Below, piece by piece: positions 12,857-23,800 of a stretch of 64,000 bases of DNA. The notes below the pieces were generated by a model. The model searched no databases and was not told where the DNA came from. It was given only the letters and a program-made list of their open reading frames with translations. A program made the position numbers and the translations under genes. How positions within the stretch are numbered: position 1 is the stretch's first letter; every line of letters starts with the position of its first letter. The stretch lies in the NCBI GenBank assembly GCA_027886175.1, contig JAJNNQ010000040.1, forward strand, positions 24,324,001-24,388,000, read 5' to 3'. This DNA is from Phylloscopus collybita (taxonomy: Eukaryota > Chordata > Aves > Passeriformes > Phylloscopidae).

Positions 12857-14518
12857 TCTTTCAGTGTTGTATTTGGTTTGCTTTGTTTGTTGTTTGGGTT
12901 TTTGTTTGTTTGTTTGTTTGTTTCATTTAGCCATTAATGTCTCACTAGTTAAAATAGTAATCTTCTGCAATAATTGCATAGCGTTTGTTGAAGACATGAT
13001 ATATTGGGAAAGTGATAGCTTTCAAAAAGTATTCATCAGTCAGTAGGGAAACAATAGCATGAGGAAGTGTAATAGAGTTTCTCCAAAAATCCTCATGCCT
13101 AGGTACAGCTTGTGTTGGAATCAGAGATCAAATAACTTCTTATAATAATCACCAGCTGTGGTGGAGGCACAGAACAGAGGAATTTGCTCCTTGGATCCAT
13201 ATTTCTAAAGGCTCCTAGGCTTCACAGTCATTGCTGATCATTGGTGCACTCATGCTCTGGTTTGCTGCTGTTCAGAGAGAAAATGGGAAACATGTGGAGG
13301 TAAGAACCTCCTTCAAACCAATTTGTTGCCTCATCAAAGGGTGAGAAGGTAGGGTTCTACCAAGGGATAAGAATCCTAACCCTCAAATATTAGCTATAAC
13401 CATTAGCTATATATGAAATTATTTTTAAGGCTACAGTCATATAAAAAGTTAATCTCTCTATTCTTGCCCCATAGTGAAGGAAGAGGGAGAACTTAAAATA
13501 TCAGGTACCTCCCTGAAAAGTATCTCACTTCTCCACACATACAGGCAAACAACTCCATAGCTCTTGTGGATACATCCCTATGCGTTGTTAAGAAAACAGG
13601 GCTAGAAATACCAGATTTCTGGTTAGATCTGTTTCTTTGCGACTGTTTTGTTCAAAACACTAAAGTTTTCTAGAAGTGAGGCTACAACATTCACTTATTT
13701 ACATAAATTTTAAGTATAAATTTCAGCACAGTGTATACAGCTATTTCTAGGAAGCAGATACATCAGATTTTTTTTGTTTCCCAGAAAGGTCTGAAAATTC
13801 ATGTCGTATTCCAAAAAAATAACTGTCTAAGACACTAAAAAAAATCAGAAAAGAGATAAAATTTTTGTGTGGATGGTGATGAATAAGGGTAGAAAATACA
13901 ACTATCCAGTTTCCAGAAGTACAGTGCCTTGCCCACAGCTGGTCATTGTAAGACAGGCACTAAAAATGTTCCATTAGGTGCATGTTGAATGCACGCTAAT
14001 AATATTGGCAGAAAATCTAAAAAGTCCATACAACTCTGAAGCTGACTAGAAGTGTGATACTTTAAAACCAATGAAAGTCATATTCTGTCTCCAAAGTATG
14101 GATATGAACCTCAGCAGGATGATTCTGTCAGGCTTAAATTAAACCTAATCGTAACACATGTGAATTGGGAAGAGGTACTGGAGGAAGGGCAGCAATGGTG
14201 CTAAGTTATTAAAAAAGATATAGGTACACAAATATTAAGGATTAATTTTACTTCTACCATCCTTCGTATATTAAAGGCAAATAAATGCAAACACAGAGGT
14301 ACCAATGATATTTGCCATTCTACAAAGCTATTCTACAGATGTCTTTAATATAGAGTTTGAATTATATGAGAAGAGCAGAATAAATGATGTGTGCAGTGGC
14401 TTAGGATGAGCTTAAGAAAGCTGAGAAGTCTTCAAGTCATTGTGAAGGTATCTCACAGTACAAAAAAAAATGAGGAATAAGAATGGCAAGTTAAGAGATT
14501 TGTTCAAAAGCAGGGAAA
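12857..14518. other. non-coding sequence with TTTG microsatellite
   Basis: A (GTTT)n array lies at about 12876-12926. The remaining sequence is unique and AT-rich, with no open frame worth calling and no recognisable repeat family. A MIR-like phrase near 13920-13965 (CTTGCCCACAGCTGG) is too short to call. Confidence 0.55.
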
Positions 14519-14870
14519 AGAAGGCCAGTGGTATCCTGACCTGTAACAAGAATCGTGTGACCAACAGGACCAGGTAAGAGATTGTCTTCCTGTACTTGGC
14601 CCTGGTGAGGTCACACCTTGAGTCCTGTGTCCTGTTCTGGGCCTCTGCACTGCAAGAAAGACATTGAGGTGCTGGAGCAGATCCAGAGAAGGGCAACAGA
14701 GCTGGGGAAGACTTGGAGCACAAGTCTTGTGAGGAGTGGCTCTGGGAACTGGGGGTGTTTAGCCTGGAGAAAAGAAGGCTCAGGGGTGAACTACATCTAC
14801 CCAAAAGGAGGCTGTAGCCAGGTGGGGGTGAGTTTCTCCTCACAGGCAACCAGCGATAGGACAAGAGGAC
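14519..14870 (+). mobile_element. CR1 LINE fragment, ORF2 C-terminal third
   Basis: Sense-orientation CR1 coding remnant. It starts at the GGCCAGTGGTATCCTG block and passes through the stretch encoding KKDIEVLEQIQRRATELGK, then SGNWGCLAW, and ends with CSQVGVSFSSQATSDRTRG. Frame changes and losses show it is dead. Resemblance to CR1 stops at about 14870, before the remaining ORF2 codons and the whole 3' UTR. Since CR1 copies are normally intact at the 3' end, this points to a later deletion or rearrangement. The 150-codon minus-strand frame at 14412-14864 is its antisense shadow. Confidence 0.93.
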
Positions 14871-16743
14871 TTTCCTGCCTTCTGGAAGGCCCCTTTATCC
14901 AACCAACCTCCTGCCATCAAAGAAGTTTTCAATCCTAACCTCCTCTTTTCCAAACATATTCAATGAGGGTTCTTCTGTCCATTAATGGCCTGGACTTAGC
15001 CCATTTTTTTGCCTGATTTTTTTCCCTATTCCTTAGAATCTTTCCCTGCTCCTGGGAGAAGGATCTTCTTGCTGTCTCAAGGGTTTCCTCTGCACTGAAC
15101 CATTCCTCTGCTGCTTCATTATTTCTGCTGCCTTGTCCCTAGCTATTCTGATTTTTAACCCTCCTTTTATTGGTCTTTTTCCAATTTTTCTCAGTATTCA
15201 GGTCTTCAAGCCTTCCACTCACATGCATCTTTCTGTCCTTGGGCCTCATTCCCCTGCACCCTATCTGCTCCTGCCACAATTCCAGCTGCATTTGGAAAAA
15301 TGAGTCCCTAACAGGAGTGGCTGGTTGCTTATTGTACAAATAGCTTTGTCATATAATTTGCAAAACGCTGGAGGGACAGTGATTTTAGCGATGCTAGTAG
15401 GCAATCCCAGAGATTGCATAAGATCCCAAAAATCTTTAGGAAACCTTATGAAGAATTTTGAGAAAACCCAGTCTCTCAATTTCATTGGTATGCTCTCTGT
15501 GTAAAGTCTTCTTTCTGTGCTTACATTCTAGTAATGTATTACAGACTGGAAAAAGTGTGGTTTTCTTGATAAGGGAGAGAAGAAGGAAGAGCAACTATTC
15601 TGCTCTTTGAATCTTTTTGAGGCACAATGTTCTCACGTGCCTCTGTGCAAATAATGGTGTTTCTCTGTACTTCCATCCAGTACGAAATGAGCGAGGTGGT
15701 TTTCTTTGCCCAGGGAATTGTTGTAAGGATGAATACTTTATGGGTTTTAAAGGGCTCTGTCACTACGTCATTGTGGCACTGTCAGTGCCCAGGAAAAAAA
15801 CACAATTTATTACTCTTATCCCCAATTTATTACTCTTATCCCCAATGCCTAACAGTTTTCCAGCAGCATTAAGTAGAAATGTTTTCAATAGCTTTGTTTT
15901 GCATATATTCCCTTTTCTTTCATAGAGTAGTTGCATTTACATATTCCTCATGCATAACTACAGGAATATGCTGCAATATCTGATAGGATGGAGAAGACCC
16001 AGGTTCCTGCAGTTCAGAGAAGGTCATTAGAGTGATTTAGATTTCCTTTGGCATTAAATAGGGCTGTTTAGTCTGTTAGTAAGAAGAACATTTTGTAAAC
16101 ATCATTCATATTCTGAATGAGTATACATGTCACACATTTGAGTCTCCTGATTTTCTTTCCTCTCAAAAAATACATGAAGAATGTGAAATCCAGAAAAATA
16201 CCATGGGTGTCACTCCAAATCCTTGTATACTTTATATGAATATTAATTTTTGCAATTGCTTTTGGGACTTCATATGAATAAAGGGGCTTCAGGGTATTGA
16301 TGGGGGTCACATTTTGGTGACAACTTCTTGTAAAAGTTACTTGGAAGCTACTGGCCTTCGTCCAATACCTTAAGAGATTTCTCATTTGGCTTCACATTTT
16401 TATGAGAGATAAACTAGTCTCAAAAAAGCAGACGGATTTATGATCAGTTGGGTTTCTCCTTGCCTCACTCCTGAAGGCTTAAAACCCAACACATAAGGTT
16501 TAAGTCCTTGTTCTGACCTGCAGTACCATGTATGTTTTCCCTTAAGGAAAAAATAGAGGGATTCCAACTTTTCTCTAAATTAAGTTAATAAAAAAATCTT
16601 ATCATGATTTAATTCACTGTGGGAGATCGCTATAAATGTCTGCAGATGTGATTACTCAAGATACCAAACACTCATCTGAGGTAGAGAAGTTGTTAGATAT
16701 TGCAAGTGCTCAGAACCACCAACCATTTGCATAGAATATCTGA
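14871..16743. other. non-coding unique sequence
   Basis: No gene supported. Several open frames of 74-105 codons overlap on both strands and have no domain features. A 20-bp tandem duplication lies at 15804-15843. Pyrimidine-rich unique sequence directly follows the broken CR1 end. Confidence 0.58.
15804..15843. repeat. 20-bp perfect tandem duplication
   Basis: The unit AATTTATTACTCTTATCCCC occurs twice back to back with no mismatch, which suggests a recent slippage or duplication event. It may be polymorphic in the population. Confidence 0.95.
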
Positions 16744-16884
16744 CCAAAAAAAAAAAAAACAAAAAACCACCCCCCCCCAAAAAAAAATAAAAAACCAAAC
16801 AAAACCACACCAAAAAACCCCAAAAAAACCCAAAAACCAAAAAAAAACAAAAAAAACCCCAAAACAAACCAAAAAACCCCAAAC
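16744..16884. repeat. A/C low-complexity tract with C-runs
   Basis: About 140 bases of almost only A and C, with C runs at 16770-16778, 16818-16821, 16829-16831, 16857-16860 and 16877-16880. The minus strand therefore has five G runs and could form a G-quadruplex. It resembles the reverse complement of the tract at 10065. Apparent open frames on both strands are compositional. Confidence 0.92.
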
Positions 16885-19734
16885 AGTGTGACCCTCACAT
16901 ATCCACGTGTCTCAGTGTAGAGATGTTGATAAGTGCAGCTGAATTATTTTTGAAAACTAAGAAAAAAGAAAGAGAACAAGGCCAATACTTCTCAGAACTT
17001 TATGGTAGATTATGTTTTTGCCATTTTTCTCTAATGAACATATTGAAGACTACTAATAAACTAATTTTTCTTCATAACAGGGTTCCTTCTTCATCACACA
17101 AACAAACATTGCTTGTTTTTCAGATGGACTGATGAAATAAAAAAGATTTGATTGTTCTTGATAAAAATCAATCAGTAATAGCATGTGCAAGGACTCTGAA
17201 GTGCATTCCACACAGAAAATACGTCATACTTTGAATCTGCCAACCTTGAGGATATGCCCTTAATTTTTAGCCAGACATTTTAACACGGTGGAAAAAAATA
17301 GCTGTTTAGGTAACATTAGCTTTGCATAGAGCAACTCTAAGCTGTTTATAATCACAGAAAATACAGACAGCAACAGCTTCCCCAAAGACAGTGTAGATAC
17401 TGCAGACACGCAGTATTTTGTGCATTAGTTACCACATTTCCCATTGCAAATCCCCTGTAACTTTTTGGGAAGCTTCTCCTACAACCTGCCACCTGTCCAA
17501 CAGCATCAGAAGAGGCTGTGATGTCTGTGGTGTGGAAGACAAGGTGTTGGTCAGGGATGCTGCTCAGAAATTTTTTGGAGCATCCATAAAGTCTGAAAGT
17601 GGAGATTTTTGGCTGGTGGGGTTTCTCCTGGACATGCAATTTACTATTTCAATCTGTTGAAAACTAATAATAAGAAGGTTTAATTGCATCATTTGGAAGT
17701 ACTCTTTATGAAGAAAGATGTCTTCATAACAGCTTAGCTGTTATGTTAGAGTTGTTCAGTTCATACAGGTTTGAGTATCTACAGTTCCATAGTGTAAATG
17801 ACATTGAAAAATGGGGGAGAGATGTCTTTCTGCCCTGCTCACCTAATATTTATTTAATTTGAAGTTAAGTCTAGGCACGGGAATGTTATGCTTCAGGCTT
17901 TATACCCTTTAATTTTTGCTCAGCTCCTGGCAGAGACTGCTACATCTGGACTCCTCTCTGCTGATCCACCATCTGCCCTTTGCTGCCTTTGATGGGACAC
18001 AGACACCCAGCTGGGGCAGGTGAGCAGAACAGGTAAAAGAGATGAGTTTGACAAAGGCTTGGCTGGGGGGGAAGGTAAATCTCCCAGTTTCCACTGCCTG
18101 AACAGCCTGTGCTGCCACCTCAGCTCTCCCGGGCACACCAGCACCACAGAAAAGAGCCCATCAGGGTTCCATCATGCTCATGTTCTGCCCTACTGCCTGA
18201 CAGCCATGCACACAAAGTATAATTCTCCTGGATATCCTGGTACTATCACAATAGAGTTCAGACACCCCTCACACATACCTCTCCAACCCCCCTACCCACA
18301 AACTTACCCCAGCAGCCCTGGCCTCCCTCTCTGATGCACTCAGAACATGCAAAGTTCATGTTTATTTGTATCTTTCCATAATGCTGCTTGTGGAAGAGCA
18401 GATTAACCATAAACTGAAATTAATTGGCATGTGAAATTATTTTAAAAATGCAAATTAGTCCATCAAATCATTTGAAATGTCATGCATGGTGCAGCACAAA
18501 ATTTGGCAGGGAGAAGGAGTGATTATCACAGGTAGACAAGCCAGCAGATGGCTGAGTGCTCTGAAAGAGTGGCTGTGAGTAAAGGATGTTGTTCAGAGCT
18601 CCTGGACTGCCTCTTCTCATGTTAATAAACAACTATGAATACAGCAATGAAAATGCCAATCAGCTTTTTGTTGTAGTGGGGCATTAACATAACACTGATA
18701 TCTACTAACCACAATACTACCATGTACTTATCTCTGCAGGGTCAACATAAACTTTAATATTTCCAAAGCTGTAAATGGGAGCTGGTAAAGAGAGGTGTGG
18801 TTTTAGTGAGAGAGTAATGATGCCCATTGTTTTCCACATTTGCTATTCCTTGGTGAGGAATGAATTAGAAAACATTTTAACTGTAAATAATATTACTCTT
18901 CCTAAGGGAATGGATGGTGCCTATGTAGAAATGTGCATAGCGTCTGGCTAGAGAGTTGTGATGTTCCTACAGTGCAGGAAAAGGAGCTAAAACCAGATGG
19001 GACCAATCTCAGAAAAGAAACTGGGGCATGAAGCAGGTGGCATATGAAACTGCCTGTCTGAGAAGGTCCAGATGGTCAGAGCTGCAAGTATGCTGTGCTG
19101 GGGAGGCTGGGCCATCCTGCCAGGATCCCTGGCACCTGGATTGCATCTTACAGTCTGCCTGAATTCAGCCTGGGCACACACTGCCCACAAAATCCTCTGG
19201 TTCCCTTCTGCCCCTCCCACAGCCTGCACTAGAAGGATGGGGAGACCTTTAAAGGGCAATCGTGGGTCCTTGTGACTGCTTGAAGTAACCTCAAAAAAGG
19301 GGGAGAGAAAGCCTTCTCAGGAGTAGAAAAAGGAAGGCAGGTTGCTGCAGTGCTGGCCCTCATGACACCCCTTTCCTGCTAGGAGTGCAGACAGTCAGCA
19401 GTCTCAGATTAGAAGGTGTCCTGTGGATCAGATCACACTCAGAGCAGATACTACATAGAGGAACTTCCTGGAGTCAAGCCTGACTCTGATAGAAACAGTA
19501 GTACCCCTGAAGGAAAAAGCACTCCTTCTTGAAGGCAAGAGGATAAGGTGAAAAGTGTCCCATATGAGGCTTTTATTTGAAAGGGACAGTGTTTGTGTTT
19601 CCTCTGATCCATGATAAGAGGGCACACATCCCACAAGCCAGACACCCAATGTGATGGTTGCACCATACTTGGAGTAACCTTCCCTGGAGTAGGTGCAATA
19701 TATCAAGTATTTTTAGGCATTCATATCCGTTGAT
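16885..19734. other. non-coding unique sequence, possible regulatory patch
   Basis: No supported gene. A proline-rich open frame at 18020-18334 (104 codons) has no family match and is opposed by minus-strand frames. Around 18415-18460 a homeodomain-type TTAATTGG and a perfect octamer ATGCAAAT (18448-18455) lie within 40 bases, so this patch may be regulatory. GC-richer sequence without recognised repeats occupies about 19020-19470. Confidence 0.5.
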
Positions 19735-19862
19735 ACATGTGGAGACACTCAAAACCTGGCTGGACACAGTCTTGGGCAACCTACCCTCTGTGACTCTACT
19801 TGAACAGGGGGGGTTGAATCAGGCAGTGTCTAGAAGCCCCTTCCAACCTCAACCTTTCTAAC
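19735..19862 (+). mobile_element. CR1 LINE, 3' end
   Basis: Sense-orientation CR1 end. The last ORF2 residues are readable as KTWLDTVLGNLPSV followed by a leucine/glutamine-rich end. The 3' UTR then carries a run of seven G with GTTGAATC and a CCCCTTCCAACCTCAACC block. The terminal ATTCTATG-type tail is eroded to CTTTCTAACTCTT. It is 5'-truncated and non-functional. Confidence 0.88.
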
Positions 19863-20792
19863 TCTTAGCTTAGAAACTGACATGAGCTGTAGTGTTAAAA
19901 ACCCACCTAGAGTGGCTTGGAAAATGCTTTGAAAAATGGAGTAGATGAAGTGCCAGCTGGTCAGCATGATATTCCCACAGCCTAGATTTATGGTACATAA
20001 ATTTGAAATCAGACTTCTTTATGTCTGCCTAACCAAAAAAACAGTTCTGTCATATAGAGCTCCACAAAAAGACAAATTTCTTCCTATGGCTGAGAGCACA
20101 TAATCTTCAAGTACATTTCTAGACCTGGAATCTTGTATCAAAAGAATATAAACCTCATGATTTCATCTCTTCTCAATCTGAACAGAAGAATATTTTCTAA
20201 CACATTAACAGGTGAAAATTTTGAGAAATCAGGATGGCACAAATCAGTATCTCTTTAATCAAAAAAATATGTGGTCAAAAGAGTAGTAGACTTGGGATTT
20301 ATTCTTTCACTGTGGAACATGCAATTAATATCTCTCTTTCTCCCAGTAACGTGCTGTGTGATATTCAAGTAATAACTTCACTGACATGAAAGCATCTAAG
20401 ACACCCTGTGCATATTTCATGTCAGTTTATGGATTATTTTGCTATTATTTTTTTTGCTGATCCCTAACTTGGAAGTGTAAGTGTGCTTAGTTTTAATTAT
20501 CAGTGCAAACAAAAGGTGGCATTGGAGTCCTGGATTTGGTTTGGGTTTTTTGTAGTAATATTCATAACAAAAATGTGAAAAATGAGAAAAAGGTCAATCT
20601 GACCTAGCAATACTGACTGCTTCTAGGTTTTTTGCAAGAAGCTTCCTTTTAAATTTTTGCACAACCTATCTGCACGCTATAAACTGCTTAATATTGTCTA
20701 GCTCTTTTTAAAAGACTTCCTGCAGATCCACCAGAAGACTGTTTTTCAAATAATCAAAGTTTTCTCTCCCTGTGACCATTTCCCTTGAAACT

Positions 20793-20794
<2 letters not shown>
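19863..20794. other. non-coding unique sequence
   Basis: AT-rich, with no supported gene. A phrase near 20350-20385 (GTGCTGTGTGATATTCAAGTAA) faintly resembles the MIR core in plus orientation but is too diverged to call. Confidence 0.55.

Positions 20795-20843
<49 letters not shown>
20795..20843 (+). repeat. uninterrupted poly(A), 49 bases
   Basis: Forty-nine A residues in a row with no interruption. No AATAAA-type signal stands in the 30 bases upstream, no mobile element or processed mRNA was recognised to its left, and no flanking direct repeat was found. It may be a retroposon tail, a homopolymer expansion or an assembly artefact. Confidence 0.95.
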
Positions 20844-20845
<2 letters not shown>

Positions 20846-23800
20846 TAGATAAGCAGTAAATATAAATTAAAGAGACAAGAATCTAAGGTAGCTATAAGAT
20901 CTCATGGCATAACAGGTTTCTTTCTTTCTTACAAGTGACAACATTCATTATCACAACTGCTAAACCCTGAGACTCAATTAAGGCTTTCAAAGTGCTTTTA
21001 AATTATTGATTGAAAGGCAACAAGGAGCGACCAATGGTTGAATATGACTTTACACTGCAAAAGTAACAGTAATTTAAACTGCAACCCACAAATGGGTGTT
21101 TAAAAAGGGGTATTTAATAGAGTCAGGGCTTGCCAAATAGGGAGGCAACTCTCAGCCTCACATATTATTGATTTCTCTCTCATTTTAAATGCTTTTTATC
21201 CCCATTGCTCAGAATAACACACACAATCATTGCTGTCAGGCAGTAATGAAGTTTCTGTTCAACACACTCTTTGACATGAAAAAGTCAATGCAACAGCATT
21301 TGTCAAAGGAAATGAGATGCTGCTAAATCCTTTGAGGCAGAATTTGTCCCCTTCCCTACCCAAAGAAAGTGAACAAAGGAAGCTGGTCTAAGGAAATTGA
21401 AGAAGGGGCTGGTGCTGGTAAGGCCTAATGTACATACATTTAAAAAAATACTTCTTACTTTGGGTATGATCACAGTTAGCATTACTTTGGTATTAAGTTT
21501 GAGAAATTCAAATTATTGGGTGTTTTGTTTATGTCTGAATTCCATTCTGAACACCTCAGATGATTATAAGAAGGCTTGTGCATATCCAGGGTACTCAATT
21601 TTATTCTCTTTTAGAACATCATTTCCCTTATTGTTTGATTCTTCATTAGACAGGAGCAGTGTTTGTGATTAGTAACCAATGTCTGCTGTAAATTCTTGGT
21701 TTAGGATTTGGGTCAACAGATAGTTAAAATCAGGACTGTAGCTTGAAGCCTTATGTTCTATTATATCACCAAAATTGATGCATTGTCTATAACTAAGTTT
21801 AGGCTTATGGGTTTCAGTTAAGAAACATAAAGTCTAAAAATCTTATTTTATTATTGAATTGTTCCCAGCATACAGAGTAAGGAGATGTGCTCCCTCTGAT
21901 AAAGACCCTCACTGTGTTTGCATTTGAGTGATCCTCTGGCAAGGATAAGGTAAGGATTATGAGTGGGCATATAGTTAATATTTGAAAAATCTAAATACAC
22001 AAAAGGCTATTATGCTATAAGATACTTTAGATTTTCCAGAGATAAATAGAAGAATTCTTACTTATTGCAATCTTCTAGTAGAAGATTTTTACCCAAGGTT
22101 ACAAGTTCAGGATTGTGGTTGTATTTCAGCAATTCAAGAATCCCATAAACATCCAGAAACCAGGAAAAGAACGAATTTGGATTAGGCATTATATTCTGTT
22201 TTACAGTGGGATGATAATGATACACAGAGAATGATAACATTACTGCCAAGGATGCAATTAGGGATGGGGGTTGTAAAACAGAAAACAGCAACCATCCGTT
22301 CTGCCCATTCTGAAAAGATAGAAAGGAAATAGGTACAAGATCAAGGCCAAGCCCTTAATCTTATGCATTTACATGGAGTGTCTGTAGTTTAAATTCTGAG
22401 CTAGAGTCAGGGTTCATGCTTTGGAGCATGTAGCATAAAAAGCTGTGCTTGTTGCTGGGTTAGTCAAAGCCTTTGGCATAGGAAAGAAAGCTCAAAAATA
22501 TCAATAATATTTTTATACTATTTCATTATTTGATTTCCTGCACATCTTGACTGACTACTAAATTAAAGATGACAAGTGAGTTAACTCAAGCATTGGTCTC
22601 TAAAGCCTACCAGCAACTTGTTAACTCTTTCCTCACCTGTTACAAATAAAATTTTTCAAGACAAATTTCATAGGTGATTCTAGAGATAGGTCACAGTAAG
22701 TCTGTTTCTCTCTGCTCAAAATCATCTCCTTAGCCTGTACACCTATTTTCTCCTGCTTTCATTCCTGTGTACACAAAACAAGACTTGCATTGCTGCTATG
22801 AAAATGCCTGCTCTAAATATTTCTGTCTCTAATCTAAAACAGTAAGAGCTCTCAAATGAAAGACACATAGCTCCATGAAATTTAATATGATGAAACTTTG
22901 CTACAGAAACTAGTTCTGCTGCTTTAAGTCTCATCTCAGTCATGGAAAACATTGAACTTTTTGAATGTAGAATCTTTAGGGAAAGCTCCTGAAAAGTCCA
23001 TCAGTTTAGTATCATGGTAAAATTTGTGTGAAGATAGGATAGCTTAAGGTAATTCAAATGAAAGTATGTCCTTAGAACAAGGATGAGGCTGCTATCTTAC
23101 TCTTTTGGTCTAATAGCACAGAGCACCTCAGAAATGCCCAAATGCTCAAATACCCAAAACACAGTTTCAGCAAAATCCTTCCTTGACCCAACAAGTTTTA
23201 GATGTCCTGAAGGGCTGAAACAGAGAGCTCTGCACTGAACAAATATAAAGGAAAAAAGAGTAAAATCTGGACTCAAAACTGCAGTGATTTAAATGTAGAT
23301 GAAACACCCTGAGGTTACTTAGAAAAAGGCTAACCCAAAAAGTGACCTTCACAAGTGCCCTAAAGGAAAAAAAATCTGGTATTTGCAATACCAAGGTCAT
23401 TAAAAAATAGAGAAATTCATATGTGTGCCCAAGGTATTTTTCAGTATGTGATCCTCTTTCTGCTTTTCATAACTGAATGAGATGCTGAAATCACATGGAT
23501 ATAGCTGCAACAAAGCTGCTCCAGCAGCACTAGTTACAAAAACACCACCATTTATAAATGCATTACATCTCTTATTGAAATCCAACATATTTAAAGCAAA
23601 ATCTATTTTATTCAGAGTAACTGCGCCATGAAATCTATCTTCAAATTCTGTTCCACTTGACTATAAATTGTCTTTATTATGCTGTACATGGAAATTGAGC
23701 AGAGTCATTCTTTGTCTGTCTCCTTGAATTGAAAAGAGCCAGAGAGTCTTTTTCAGACAGCCACCCATTTTGTCACTCCACTACCCTTTCTTATGCTGAA

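Noticed and set aside
14412..14864. 150-codon minus-strand frame
   Set aside because: It is the antisense of the CR1 ORF2 fragment on the plus strand.
18020..18334. 104-codon proline-rich frame with a YNSPGYPG phrase recalling a CUB domain
   Set aside because: Only a few residues match; the cysteines and the rest of the domain are absent, and there are no splice boundaries.
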